NCBI GenBank assembly: GCA_019279435.1
Contig: JAAALK010000079.1
Span: 62,940,330-63,004,329, forward strand
Direction: 5' to 3'
Origin: Zizania palustris
Lineage: Eukaryota; Streptophyta; Magnoliopsida; Poales; Poaceae
DNA: 64,000 nucleotides
Shown piece by piece: positions 12,201 to 24,317 of this stretch (the first letter of the stretch is position 1; each line of letters begins with the position of its first letter). Under the pieces are notes generated by a model that saw nothing but the letters and a program-made list of their open reading frames with translations, did no database searches and had not been told where the DNA came from. The position numbers and the translations under genes are program-made.

Positions 12201-12441
12201 ATAATCTCCACGGCACGATTTCCACTGGAATCTTGAGACGTACGTACGTACTCGCGTGCTAAAGAAAACATTCTTGGTGCGAATTGACGTGTTGCGGATC
12301 CTTTTGATGCAAAGGGGAGAGTAATTCAAGCGACGACCGAATGAATCCATTTAGGCTGACGCGTTATTAGGTCAGGATGAAAAGCAGGTTGTATTCGTGT
12401 GGCACCATACATATAGTTTCTTCATAAATGTTATACGTAAA
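9291..12441. other. Intergenic with a GC-rich block, no gene assigned
   Basis: From about 9400 to 10130 the DNA is GC-rich with overlapping open frames on both strands (the longest minus frame is about 9414-10001), but none resembles a known protein. Simple repeats include (GGCC)n near 9348-9364, (GATC)n near 9815-9832 and CT tracts near 10591 and 10952. A transcribed non-coding locus is possible but not shown. The rest is AT-rich with nothing recognised. Confidence 0.4.
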
Positions 12442-12444
12442 TAA

Positions 12445-12789
12445 GGTGCTCTTTTATTCTTTAGTCTAAAAGTTTAGTCCGGTCACATTAGAAGTTTGGA
12501 TTCTATTTTAGAGTATTAAATGTAGACTGTTTGTAAAACCCATTTATAATCGGTGGATTATTCACGAGACGAATCTTATGAGACTAATTACACCATGATT
12601 TGACAATGTGATGCTATAGTAAACATTTATTAATCATAAATTAATTATGCTTAATAAATTCGTCTCGCGAATAATCATACGATTCTGCAATTATTTTTTA
12701 TAATTAGCTCACGTTTAATCCTTCAAATTGAAGTCCAAACATCCGATGTAACACGAACTAAATTTTAATCCATGAAACCAAACGCCCAC
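12445..12789. mobile_element. MITE, TAA-flanked (copy 1 of the family at 19135)
   Basis: The 345-bp element has TAA on both sides (12442-12444 and 12790-12792). It shares internal blocks such as ATTATTCACGAGACGAATCT, ATGATTTGACAAT and TTCAAATTGA.GTCCAAACATCCGATGT with 19135-19469. It is clearly more diverged, with termini no longer matching well. Confidence 0.75.
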
Positions 12790-12792
12790 TAA

Positions 12793-15384
12793 ATATCAGA
12801 ACTGAACATATTTTAAATTTATTTATCAACTTTGTAGCATTTAATTGACTATTTTGAATCAATAAGTCATGTGCTCCTTATCTACCATCACTTCCAAATA
12901 GGCCATTTGTGAACAAACAGCAGAAAAATTAGTCCTCACAATTAATTCTTCCAAGAATAGTCCTCACTAAGAACTGCCTAGATTTTTTTTAAATATTTTT
13001 TTTTAAAAAATAAAATATGCATGACTATTTCAAAAAATTACAGAAATAGCACGCGGTCGGTACTTGAAGTGTCAACAGGAGCTCCGGTCATCACTTCAAC
13101 TCCCCTATCGATCTAAGCCGTCAAGAGGCTTCGATCGGACGGCTTGGATGGGAGAAAACTCTCTCGCCCGGCCGGGCGAACAAAGCTGCTGCTGCTGCTG
13201 AGCTGAGCTCTGCTTTGCGAATGCCAACGCAGCGTGCACGATTGTACGACGGATTGCGAGTAGATTTCAGATTAGGAAGGGTGGCCCAGCGGCAAACGTA
13301 ATCAAATCTAGCGTGATCTATTGCAAAGGTCGAGTGGTCCGTCCGTGCAGTGCATGCATGGTCCAGTTTGCAAAATTCGAGGGGAAGTAGTCCATGCGCA
13401 CGACGCAGGCCGGGACCCGAGCTACCAGTACCACCGCCGGCCGGCCAATGCCCCGGCGAACCTTTCCCTCCTGAGACTGACAGCATCACAGTCAGTCTTG
13501 CAACGAATATACTGTTTTGGCAAAGACGTCCAGGAAATACCTTACCAAATACGACCACAGTGTCATAATCTCACTTTGTAACATATGCATAGAAGGGAGA
13601 ATACATAATTAAACTGCCGCCGGGGTATACTGATTTAGCTAGGACGTTGATGGGCCGGCGATTCGCCGTGATTCGTCGGCGAGCCACCGCTCGACCGGAT
13701 CGCGCGCGTGGTTGGTGGCGACGGCGTGCCTGCCTCTCGACTTTGGCGAAATGTTTGCTTGGTGTCGCGCTGATGTTGAGCTCTCGAGATCAGTGCTCTT
13801 CTTTTTCGCTCCGGCGAACCGACGAAACGGGGCAAAAAGAAGAAAAAAAACTCATCATAGACCGCACCTCAAGCAACACTCGCCGCCGGGGGAGAAGAAA
13901 GGAAAATTCCAAGATCGAATGAGACGCTCTCAAATGTATAAACAAGAATATTACTCGCTCCGTGTCGTGTCCTATCCATCTCTAAAACAACAGCTAGCAG
14001 CAGCGGCATCTTCAATTCGTCCGAGTGTGGCGGGAACCATTTCCGTTTCCGGCGCGAACAACCGCCAGTGGTGGTGCCGTCCACCGGTGGGGTGGGGTGG
14101 GGCCAGCCGGATGCGTCTTCACCGGCTAATAATAGTTAAATTTTTTTAGTCATCACTGAAACTACGTTACTAAATCCGTCCTGTCGGCGTCCGGATCGAA
14201 CGGTGGATCCGAGCGAATCCGGCCGGATCGGACGGTGGAGGAGTGGGCGCCCCCCCCCCCACCCGCGTGTCGTCATAAAGGTGGAGAGCATCGGCACCGG
14301 CACCGCACGCGGTCCGGTTGTTCTCTCCTTTTGCGATGGGTGGGTGATTCGGGCCGCGTGGTTTCATCGCGTTCGTCCAGCTGTCCCTCCCGTCCGAAAG
14401 CGGCGCGGCCCCGCGCGGACGACGCGTCTTTTCGCCACTGCTCACTGCGACTGCAGCTGCAGCTACAGTCTCGCTCTGAGCTCACAGATGTTTGTGATGT
14501 TGTAATGGTTGCCTGCATGCGCTGTAAACTTACTGATTTCGCATGCATTTCTCTCTCTCTCTCTCTCGAGCTAGCTAGCTAGCTTCGATGCGCACTGTCC
14601 GTCCACTACAAGACAAGGCGACAATCCGTCATGTACTCACCATCTCTGCTTTGCTTTCCACGGGACAAAGAATCAAACATCTAACGTGTCATTGATCCTT
14701 AGAGAAGTTACGTTGCTTCTCAATTCACATTTATATATGCATCAGCAGTGAAGTGAGGTAGCACACAACAAATTAAAGAGCTAGAAGACAACATTATGAC
14801 AACTACACTTAGCTCCTCCAGTAAAGATGTGTTATGGTCTAGCAAAAGCCAAAAGGTATCACTGTTCCACCGAAAAGAACATGACACACCCAGGAGCACA
14901 ATAAAAAGCTAGGTTTTTTTTGCATGAATACATAAAATATTATCTGAGTGATGGACGAAAGGTATGTAGTTAAGAGCTAGCTGATCGAAAAGGAGAGGAA
15001 ACTAGCTATAGATATATTTCATTATATTCTTTCTCCACTTCTGCAAGAGGGGTGCAGTGAATTGGGTGATTGTCATTTCAACGCTAGATGAGGGATAAAT
15101 CCCGTTCGTGTTGTGTGGAGATGCATGCAAACGAAAATATGCAAAGGACAAAACGGAATCTTTCCATATTATTCTTTTGTACAGTGTCCAAAAAACGAAC
15201 GGCATCATATATATCCTTCAACTTGAAGTGGTTATGGAGTGAGTAGCTAGTACACAATTAATGATGTGTGTTGACGATGATGCCACACATTTGTATGGAG
15301 TGTACATCTGTTTTAGTGATCCAAAATTGTTGCGCACATATTGTCTCAAAAACAATAGTCCCGAAGCTTAAATCAAGTGTGTAT
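12793..15384. other. Intergenic with GC-rich patches, no gene assigned
   Basis: GC-rich patches at about 13130-13560 and 13620-14580 carry overlapping open frames on both strands that match no known family. They include a C-run at about 14250 and CT tracts near 14552. They could be distal regulatory sequence of the FAF-like gene or an unannotated transcript. Nothing firmer is visible. Confidence 0.35.
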
Positions 15385-15387
15385 TAA

Positions 15388-15786
15388 GGCCTCGTTTGGA
15401 TCCGATAAACTAACATTTAGCAACTAAAAAATGATTTTAGTTTATCTAAACAATACAACTAATTGGTAAATTAATTATTAGTTTCTTTACTAACTAATGG
15501 TTAGTCTATTCGTTCACATTTTGAGTTAATAGGGGTCCTTAGACTATTTTTCATCTCCCTTAGACTATTGTAACACTATTATTATAGTAGGGATAAAACT
15601 GACTTTAACTATCTATTAATCCAAAGTATCCAAACAAATATGGAGTAATTTTTAACAATTAGCTCTATCTATTATTCGCATGACTATTAGTTTTAGCCGT
15701 GTTTTATAAACGCGTTACTTGTAAAAGTACAACAGTCCTCGCTAGATAGCAGATTATATATTAGACCATTTGGACTACCCAAGGCC
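15388..15786. mobile_element. Probable TAA-flanked MITE with TTAGTTAG-rich interior
   Basis: It begins GGCCTCGTTTGGATCC and ends near ACTACCCAAGGCC, with TAA at 15385-15387 and 15787-15789. The interior consists of AACTAATTGGTAAATTAA-type motifs shared with 42752-43092. The termini match only partly, so the right boundary is less certain. Confidence 0.5.
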
Positions 15787-15789
15787 TAA

Positions 15790-16720
15790 GCTCACGTACA
15801 TGGTCAGATCTTGATTGTACTGATTAAATTCTTAGAAAAAAACTATATACATGACATCCTGTTCTTCTGCTTCCGTTTTTTCAATCATATGAAAGTCCAA
15901 GGATATACTTGTTTGAAATAATTGTAATTTATTTACACAGTTTGTTGTAGTAATTTTTATAATGTCAGGGAAATTTGTAAAAATGTCATTACAGTTTTTT
16001 ATTATATAAAAAATGTCACCGTCAGTGACTTTGATAGGTCATATCTGTCAGTAATACATAAATGACATTTTTCAAAATTATAAAAATTGTAATGAATAGA
16101 AAAATGACGATCATGATGTTATTGTTGTAGATACATGCAACTACCTCAATTTCATACCATAAGTCATTTGAATTTTCCAAAGCTATTTTAACATTTACTA
16201 AGTTTAAATAGAATTATTTTAACATTCAACATATAAAATAAATATATTTAATATTTGGTTTAATAAAACTATTTTTATGTTGTAATTGTTTGCATACTTT
16301 CACAAAACTAGTTAAATTAGAAGAAATCTAACATTAAAAATTCAAAGAATTTATAATACGTAAGCAGCTGTTATTAGTCAGGACGATATATAAACATTTG
16401 CACGATTGCGTCTTGGTTTTTCTTTTCCCTAATGACACTTTTTAACACTGAAAAGTGAAAAGTGTGGTAGAACTGTAAAATTTCTCTCTAAAAAAACACA
16501 CATATTTTTTCAGTACCATTTTTTTTTGAAAATTAGCTAAATTTCCTATATTCCAAAGACAGCTTTACTATAAGTGACGTGAATAAAAAATGCCAAAGTA
16601 TAAGCTGCAGAAAAATGCGAAGGAAAACAGAGCATGGTGGAGGCTACTAGTGGAGGCGCATGCATGGGCCCCTCCCCTTTGGCCTTGGACGGCTATTGCT
16701 CGCCTCACCCTCTCTCTCCT
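15790..16720. other. AT-rich upstream flank of the FAF-like gene
   Basis: No gene. Around 15965-16090 there is a weak inverted repeat (AAATGTCATTACAGTTTT against AAAATTGTAATGA) with internal GTCAGTGACT. It may be a distant relative of the AATGGCAT MITE seen at 41050 and 57244. Confidence 0.35.
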
Positions 16721-17136
16721 TCGTCTCGAGCCTACAAATAGCCGCTCGACCTCACCATCCCAACCATAGATGCTTGCAACAAACAGCAGCTTCTTGAGTC
16801 CCAAGAGCAGCAGCAGCAGCAGAAGAGCTAGAGCCATTCAAGACTTCCAGAAAAACACCCACCAAGTGTTGCAATTGCAATTCCCGGGCTTCGTTTGGAG
16901 CGTTGTGACGTGCATGCTTCCTTGAGGTAAAAAACTACGAAAGCTGCCAGAATTGCTGTGTTGGATAGCTAAGCTAGCTCACTAGCTGCATGCTCCGACG
17001 ACTCGCCCAGCTCGTTTGCACACGAGTGGCTCACTCACTCTCTCACTCACTCTCTCTCGCTTGTGATCTTGCCTCTTCGCAGGGAGCAAGCGCTACTGCC
17101 AATTGAAGCCTTTTTTTTCTTGTCCCGGAGGCGAGG
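16721..17136 (+). promoter_or_regulatory. Core promoter, 5'UTR and probable 5'UTR intron of the FAF-like gene
   Basis: A CT-rich patch precedes a TATA-like CTACAAATAG at about 16732, followed by a likely leader. A plausible intron runs from 16927 (donor GAG|GTAAAA) to 17082 (acceptor TCTTCGCAG|GGAG), preceded by CT-rich sequence; it would lie wholly in the 5'UTR. Promoter and intron are inferred from motif form only. Confidence 0.5.
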
Positions 17137-18480
17137 ATGTCTGTGGCGGTGTGCCGTGGCCCGGCCGTGCCGGCGTTCGAGGCGTCGAGGTGGATAAGGA
17201 GTACGGCTGAGACGTACAAGTCGGAGGAGGTCGTCGCCGCCGTTGATGACAGGCCGGAGCAGGTGGACATATGGAATGCTATTGCTATCCAGGCCGACGT
17301 GGGCAAGGTGGCGGTGGCGGTGCCGCCCGCCGGTGCCAAGAAGGTGGCCAAGCAGTACGTCCACCCGCTCGTGCGGCGGTCGTCGAGCTTGATGAGCCAG
17401 AAGAGCCTCGAGATCTGCACCGAGAGCCTAGGCTCCGAGACCGGCTCCGGCGACTTCACCGCGTCGCTGAATGATGTGGACATGGCGTGCCTCTTTGACA
17501 CGCCGGTCCCGGCGTCGCATAAGGTGGAGGCGGAGGAGTCGTTCTGGCAGCAGCAGGGCGCGGCGCGCGGCGGTGGTGAGAAGGATATGTGGGAGAAGAA
17601 GGAGCTTGTGGCGGTGAACTATCACTGCTCGGGCGGGACGCGGTCACCGCCCCGATCGTTCCCGCCGCCGTTGCCATCCATGTCGAGCCGCGACCGGCCG
17701 TGCGTGCAGATGCGCCCTCGACGCCAAGACGGGCGCCTCATCGTCGAGGCCGTCGTGGTGAGGCCGCGGGGGTACCTCCACGCGAGGCGCCAGGGCGGCC
17801 GCCTCCGCCTCTCCTTCGTCGACTGCTCTGCTCGCGAGCAGAGTGCGGCGAGCAACATCGCCGCGGCAACTGAAGCGCCGTACTTCCCGATCGTGGACGC
17901 CAAGCACGAACAGGACGAAGAGGTGGTCACGGAAGTCGAGGAGGACCACGAGGTCGAAGAGGAGGAGGTGGAGGTGGTGGACAGGGGCACCGTCGTTGAG
18001 GTCAAGGTGAGCACGCAGCCGCAGACGCCCACCGCTGCCAAGGTGCACCGCTCCACACTCGTCATCAACAAGTTCGTCGGCAGCACGCCGCTGACATCCG
18101 ACCAGCCCCGGTGCCACGCTGACGCGCCACCGGAGACGGAGTCACCGGCAACAGCAGCAGCAGCCACCGCCGAAACGAAAGACGCGCCAACCCCTGCTCT
18201 CCGCCGGGTGCCATCCTCCACCTCAACAACAACGCTCGCGGCCGCCGTCGCGGTGGTCTCTACCGCGTCGGACAGCGACGAAAGCGACGACGACAACGAC
18301 GACGACTGCGGCGGGCTCCACCCGCCGCCCGCCGCCGCCGCCGCCGACACCAAGCAGCTCCTCCTCTTCTCCTCCCGCTGCCGCGATAAAAACGAGCTCC
18401 TCCAGAGCGTGCGCCAGTGCCGGCAGCTCCGGCAGAAACCCCTCTTCATCCTCGAGCCCTACTGCATTGCCACCTCCTAA
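17137..18480 (+). CDS. FANTASTIC FOUR-like (FAF family) protein
   Basis: A single-exon frame of 447 residues starts at the ATG that follows a purine-rich leader (GGCGAGGATG). The FAF domain lies at about residues 170-228: a Pro-rich lead-in (SFPPPLPSM), then RRQDGRLIVEAVVVRPRGYL and HARRQGGRLRLSFVD. N-terminal conserved patches include VDIWNAIA (43-50) and YVHPLVRRSSSLMSQKSLEI (74-93). An acidic Glu/Val-rich stretch (about 258-290), a Ser/Asp-rich stretch (about 380-395) and a C-terminal block ending LFILEPYCIATS follow, as in plant FAF-like proteins. In Arabidopsis, FAF proteins limit shoot meristem size by repressing WUSCHEL; the grass role is inferred. A long antisense open frame within it is a GC-bias shadow. 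The family is clear, but I cannot name the ortholog. Confidence 0.88.
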   Translation: MSVAVCRGPAVPAFEASRWIRSTAETYKSEEVVAAVDDRPEQVDIWNAIAIQADVGKVAVAVPPAGAKKVAKQYVHPLVRRSSSLMSQKSLEICTESLGSETGSGDFTASLNDVDMACLFDTPVPASHKVEAEESFWQQQGAARGGGEKDMWEKKELVAVNYHCSGGTRSPPRSFPPPLPSMSSRDRPCVQMRPRRQDGRLIVEAVVVRPRGYLHARRQGGRLRLSFVDCSAREQSAASNIAAATEAPYFPIVDAKHEQDEEVVTEVEEDHEVEEEEVEVVDRGTVVEVKVSTQPQTPTAAKVHRSTLVINKFVGSTPLTSDQPRCHADAPPETESPATAAAATAETKDAPTPALRRVPSSTSTTTLAAAVAVVSTASDSDESDDDNDDDCGGLHPPPAAAAADTKQLLLFSSRCRDKNELLQSVRQCRQLRQKPLFILEPYCIATS

Positions 18481-19131
18481 GCTCCTTCCTCCGGCCCCTC
18501 GCCGCCGCCTCGAGATCAAACTCCACCACACCCACGTCACCACCACCACCACACACACTGCAACAAAACACCTGCTAATTAATGCGATAGTTCGGTCGCA
18601 TCTAGCTAGGCTTATAATTAATCAACCGATCAAATGAACACGCACTAATCAGTAATCACCACCTCCCTTACTATCACCACAATTCATTAATAACTTAAGC
18701 TCGTCGTGATCACACAGTAGCTGCTGCTGGGCTTTTTGTGACACATGCTCTAGCATGTGTCGTCTGCTGTTGCAAAATTTTTCCTTTTTTTTTACCGCGG
18801 TCAGTTCACTGATCGCCCCTTTGGTCCCTCTGCAGCAGCTTCGGTGTGCGCGTCGTGTTGTAAAACTGTTTATACAGTCATCGTGGATTCCCCAGTGTGA
18901 TTTGAGCAACTAATTGATGGACAGATTCGAGTCCATTATATATTTGCATCTCGTGTTCTTGCAAACTGTCGTGTGCATCGATCGATCACCAGATTTTTGT
19001 TGTCATTTTCAGACGAAATCTTGCATGTGCTGGATATATACAGGATACACTCATATATCAAGAGCTAAACCTCCGGCATGTGCTAGCTAACTGTGACTTG
19101 GGATATCGTGTCTCGCTGCTTTGGGAAACCC
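18481..19131 (+). other. 3'UTR and downstream flank of the FAF-like gene
   Basis: It begins CT- and CA-rich, as expected of a 3'UTR, then becomes AT-rich. The polyadenylation site was not located, and no other gene is seen. Confidence 0.4.
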
Positions 19132-19134
19132 TAA

Positions 19135-19469
19135 GGGGGTTTTTGGATAAGGGGCTAAATTTTAGCCCCTGTCACCTCCAATGTTTAGATACTATTTTGG
19201 AGTATTAAATATAGAATATTTACAAAACCCATTCATAATTATTCACGAGACGAATCTAATGAGCCTAATTATGCCATGATTTGACAATATGACGCTACAG
19301 TAAACATTTGCTAATTATGGATTAATTAGGCTTAAAAAAATTGTCTCACGAATTATCCTCCGATTCTGTAATTATTTTTCTAATTAGTTCACGTTTAGTC
19401 CTTCAAATTGATGTCCAAACATCCGATGTGACACGGGCTAAAATTTAGCCCCTAGATCCAAACACCCCC
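19135..19469. mobile_element. MITE, TAA-flanked, well-preserved copy
   Basis: The terminal inverted repeats are GGGGGTTTTTGGATAAGGGG on the left and the complement of CCCTAGATCCAAACACCCCC on the right. Both ends also carry GGCTAAATTTTAGCCC, which is itself a palindrome. TAA flanks it at 19132-19134 and 19470-19472, suggesting PIF/Harbinger mobilisation. At 335 bp it is less diverged than the copy at 12445. Confidence 0.88.
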
Positions 19470-19472
19470 TAA

Positions 19473-22400
19473 GCTAGAAGATATCGATCGATCGATCGAT
19501 CGATCAATCGATCGATCTCTGGGTTCATACGGTTGTCTCCGGAGGTAAATGGAGGTCGGCATCACTTTTAGGAGAAAAAAGACTGAATTTTCTCCGTTAC
19601 CTGTGAGCTTTAATTTAGCTTTCGGGTTATTAGGATTTAGGACTCATGCATGCAACTAAATATAATAATCGGCACAACAAGATGATATAGGAAAAAGACT
19701 ATATAAGATCTCATTTCGAAACAAATACAGAATTTCGAATTTCTGCAAGAACTAGACGTCACGTAGGGTTATTGGAGTAAAAGACGGGCCTTTTTCCGCT
19801 GGCCGCGCGGCGATCGGATCTGCGATTTTAGCTCACGAAAAGCGGAATTAGATTAATCGATCCTCTCGAGACCGAAAGAAATGGCTCCGGCGTACGGACA
19901 CGCTGTTTGATGGGCCAGATGCACGCGAAATGCCCGAGCTAATCAGGTGACTGAGGACGTCGTCTTCACCTCCCAAGTTGCATGGTGTGTGCTTCCCTTC
20001 GCTGTCAATTGGCATAGCTTGCAGTGCCAGTTCGATCTGTGCCCACGCTGTGCCGGGCAGCAGGTCGGCGGCCGGCGGCCGGCGGCCGGCGGCCGGCTTT
20101 ATTGATCTCAGACGCTGAACCAGCTAGCCGACTCAATCATAAGGAGCTAGCTAGCAGCTAGCTGCCTAGCTAACCTGGGCTCACTAGCTCATCAGGGACG
20201 CATGTATTTTTTTCCTGTTTATTTATCTGGTTTTTGGAAGCTCCGAGAGGCGCACCATACCTGTTTTTTCTTTTCATGAAAAGGTCGTTTTTGCCACTCA
20301 TTTCGCCGGCTTTGAAGATTATGGCTTCTTTGGACCCTAGAATTCAATCCATTGGAAATTTTGTTGTGGAGGTTTCTTGGGAAAAAAAGTTTGGGGCTTG
20401 TTAAATTTATATGGAATGCATCCTGTGTCCTAATTTGGGAGGATTTTATAAATATGGGCTCCAACATCTCATAGTTTTTATTTTCTTCAAGAAGCCAATG
20501 GAATCTCTTTCAGCACCAATCTCAGAGTCTTTCAACCACAAGTTTTGAAGCAAATCCATATGTTTTTATTTCTCTTACAATTCAAGCCGTTCAAATCCTA
20601 TGCTTTTTCTACTCCTATTTTTCAAATGACCTATAAATATAAATATATAATACTGTGGATATTTATGTGACCGAGTTCAGTGAGGTTGGAATTGAAGTTG
20701 AATTGGAGTATTTTTTTTGAACTGACAGAATCTAGCTTCAAGAAATCTTATATCTAAAGCTAAAACTATAGATGAACACGTGCGTAATTTAGTTGAGCAA
20801 TTTACTTATTATTTATATTAAAAATAAAAATAAACTAATTTATCATACTATAAAAACCCTAGATCAAACATAAATCTTCTGGTTGAAGTTGTATTAAACA
20901 TACCTTTAGTAAACAGCAATGACACCAATTATTTAAGGGTAATTTAACTATTTGCCACTCTCTTTACGGGTCAATTAATGCACCACATATCAGTGACTCA
21001 AGTAACCCCACGTGTCAGTGACTCGGAAAAATAATTTTGTTGCCACTCACGTGTCAAAAGTGACAAATAATTAAATCACCCGTTATTCAATTGGCGATGC
21101 TAATGGGCTGAAACAAAATTAATTAAGCTATTTGATGTAGTGGGTTAGTGATATTGACCTAGCCGCCCCACTCATGATGGACCAAAGCCGGCTAAGTAGC
21201 TGTCAGCTGACACACACTAAATTCCCCGGCTTATTAGTGCTCAAATAAGTTGTGGCCAAAAGCTCACCTCCTCACGCAGACGCACGCAGAGGTCAAACTT
21301 TGTTCTCCATATGTTTTTGTATGGCAGCAGTACGTACGTGTGAGTGGTGGTGGAGTGGACTTTACCTCAGCTCGATCTCTCCGGTCGTCGACGGCGAGCC
21401 GGAGAAATATTATAGCCGTGCTATTGTTGTTCTTCTCCTCCAAGTCAACTGCATAAATAAGCGAGTGAGAGCGACGCGCGGCGAATGGGCGCAGTTGCGT
21501 AGGAGTTAAGGTGATGCGCATCGTCGCTTCAATAATAATAATAATTGAAAGTTAAAACCCGCCCTTATCATCAGCTCGCTCGCTTAGAAGAATCTGCATG
21601 TTATGCAAGGAAATTAAGAATCTATCTACTGTGTAAGAAAAACATTTTTTAGTGAATCATTATATAAGTGCATTGATAGCTTAACATCTCTAAGAGTGAA
21701 ATGGGGAAGTGATGGGATGTTGAATTGTAAGAGGAGAGGAGAGGAAATGTAAATATTAGATTATATATATATATATATATGTATAGTGTCCAATTTACTT
21801 TCATCGTGGGTAAGTGGGTAAGAGATAAAATCAATCTTAATTCTTGATTAAATACAATTAAACTAATTAAAAAATAAATTTTTACTAAATTACCTCCTCT
21901 CTTCCATCCCATCTCCCTCTAGGTGATTAGCTCTCTTCTCTTGCCACCGTAGCGGTGCCCGTCGTCACCACCCTGCTCCACTGCCAGCACCGCCCCACCT
22001 CGCTATCGTCGCCGTTTCCGCCCCACGCCGCCCCATTGCCGCAAAGCCCAACCGACTGTCCGCCGCTGCCATCCCTGTTGTCGTGTCGCTTCGCCGCACT
22101 ACTCCGCATCCTCATCGCTGTGGTGCCCAACTGACTATCCATCGTCGCCATCTCCATTGCTGCGGCGCTTTGCCGTCTCTATATATCGCCGAGATGCCCT
22201 GCCGCCATCGTTGCCACGACACCCGTCCTCCCTCACCACTGCTTCACCGCCCCTGTTGTGTTCATCGCAGCCGCCATCGTTGCCACGACGCCCGTACGCC
22301 CTCGCCGCTGTTTTGTCACCCCTACTGTGTTCGTCGCCGCTTCTTCGGCCGCCTTCGGCCGGCCCCTCCATTGCGCAACGACTGACTACCCCTGTTGCGT

Positions 22401-23572
22401 TCACCGCCGTCGCTTCGGCCGGCCCCACCATCGCTGCTGCCACCCCCGCTGTAGCCGCCCCGTTCGCGCCTGCTGTGCTCGGTCAAACGGAGAGAGGAAA
22501 AGAAAGGAAGAGTCAGATAGATAGGGAAAAAAGAAAAAGAAAATAATAGGTAATAGATCTTTTTTTAATCTGGCCTATTAGATCACAAAAAATAGAGATG
22601 GTCCACAGTCATTTAAGGCACCATAAAAATTTCCATATATATATATACACACAACACACGTGTGTATTAGTGAACATGAAGAAATGAGATCATCTAGATG
22701 ACATATAATATAACCTGGTTGTAGCCAATAATATCTTTAATGCTATATACTCTAACATTTCTAACACTAACAAAATAAAAACACCTAGCCCAAAAATTAA
22801 TAGCCTTTGACTAATCAGCAAACATCCATTGCGCACCACATTTTTTTTGGGGGGGGGGGATTATATATATATATATAAATATTGTTATATATATAGCTGA
22901 GTTATTATAAAATAACAAATACGGAGTACTAGTTAAGTATGAGGTAGAAGAGGAAAATCCTAATGGAAAGAAGAAACAGAGGGGACTCGCCCTCGTTGGT
23001 ACGTCGCCGAAGAACAATGCAGTCAAAGAAAAGGCAAATGGGGCAGTACTGGTAACAAAAGCAAAAGCAAAAGCAGCAGCAGCTGCAGGGCATAATCTAT
23101 GTACAACCGCAATGCAACCATGGTGCATCACGACGTGGAAACGAAGAACCTAATACTTCCGGCCTTTCTCTCCTTGCATTGCCAAAAGCCACTTGTGTTT
23201 CACCACTAATATATATGTACCGACTGCATAAAAAACATTTTATACTGTAAATCTTACTACCTCTGATTCCTATTTTGATAACCAAGGTAGCATAAGGTAT
23301 CGCAACTTAGCACAAAAAAATATAGAATCTTTCGGTCCTTATGTTCTTATTAAGCACGGTAAAATTTCTCAAATAAAAGACAGAATAGTTCCAGTTAAAA
23401 TAAATTTTAGAACATATATTTACATGCATCCCTGCCATGCATCATCCAAATCCAATTCCCCTTGATTTGCTGCTGCTGCTGCTGCTGCTCTCTGCGTAGT
23501 AAAAAAATGAGATGCGGTTCCTCCTTCCACTTACATGTGAACTGTTCAGTGCAGTTGGCAATGCAGGACGCG
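19473..23572. other. Intergenic DNA between the FAF-like gene and the copia element
   Basis: Simple repeats include (GATC)n at about 19485-19517, a GGCCGGC run near 20065-20096, and (TA)n near 21763 and 22864. From about 21940 to 22480 lies a GC-rich, TE-like block of degenerate CGCCATCGTTGCC motifs with long open frames on both strands and no recognisable domain. No gene is supported. Confidence 0.4.
22202..22345. repeat. Two-copy tandem repeat of about 70 bp in a GC-rich block
   Basis: Units starting at 22202 and 22271 share CGCCATCGTTGCCACGAC, then CCCTC.CC.CTG and a CGCC/CACCCCT.TTGTGTTC tail. This explains the repetitive open frames here. Confidence 0.6.
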
Positions 23573-23827
23573 AGGATTGTTGGATATACATGGGCTTGTC
23601 CCATTTTGATTTATTCAATAATACGTTAAATGCAAAGGCCTACAATAATGCTACGGTGTACTAAAACTTTTAGTCTCATATTGAATGTTCACATGTCTTT
23701 TGCTCAACTTAAATAGATGAACTGATTGTGTGTCTATTGAGAAGTTGAGACAGGCTAAGGGCGTGCGCGGCGACGGTAATGGAACCGTGTTTTGCCACCG
23801 TGTCGCGCCACCCTAAAATACTGCGAT

Positions 23828-23990
23828 GACCGTTGGCCTTCCGTCTCCCCATTCATGAGAGAGCTTAATTGCGGAGACTGTTGGCCTTCCGTCTCCCCAT
23901 TCATGAGAGGTGACCGTTGGCCTTCCGTCTCCCCATTCATGAACGAGCTTAATTGCGGTGACTGTTGGCTTTCCGTCTTCCTCTGCATGA
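23828..23990 (+). promoter_or_regulatory. Four-copy U3 repeat array upstream of the LTR TATA box
   Basis: The core GACYGTTGGCYTTCCGTCTY starts at 23828, 23876, 23912 and 23960, with spacings of 48, 36 and 48 bp. The 48-bp units carry an extra GAGCTTAATTGCGG. Arrays in this position act as transcriptional enhancers in several plant copia elements; that role is inferred here. The same array recurs in the 3' LTR from 29276. Confidence 0.75.
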
Positions 23991-23994
23991 GAGC

Positions 23995-24003
23995 TATATA
24001 AAG
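23995..24003 (+). promoter_or_regulatory. LTR TATA box
   Basis: TATATAAAG lies directly after the repeat array. A start site about 30 bp downstream (near 24028) would make everything to 24527 R/U5. No ATG occurs between this box and 24318. Confidence 0.75.
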
Positions 24004-24317
24004 GGGGCAGTAGCTGGACAGAACAATACACTTCTTTCTTCTTCCTTGCGTCGTTGCCTCAAACCAGCCCCGTCCCAACCTTCTGCGCGCACAGAGAGTT
24101 GGGAGAGCAGGCCTCTGAAGCCACGCCCGTGATCGAGACACCTGCCGGGTGTGCGGGCGATCAGGTTTTTGGGGAGCGTCTTCGCGACTGCTCGCTCCAT
24201 CCTGGTGGTCGCGGTTGCTACGCACGCCATCGTCTTCCTCCCGGTGCCCGTTCGTGGGACTGCACTGCGAACAACGTCCTGCATCAAGCCCTGATCGACT
24301 ACATCAAGCAACACGTT

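Noticed and set aside
17622..18449. 275-codon antisense open frame over the FAF-like gene
   Set aside because: Same GC-bias effect; low-complexity Ser/Thr/Ala composition and no domain.
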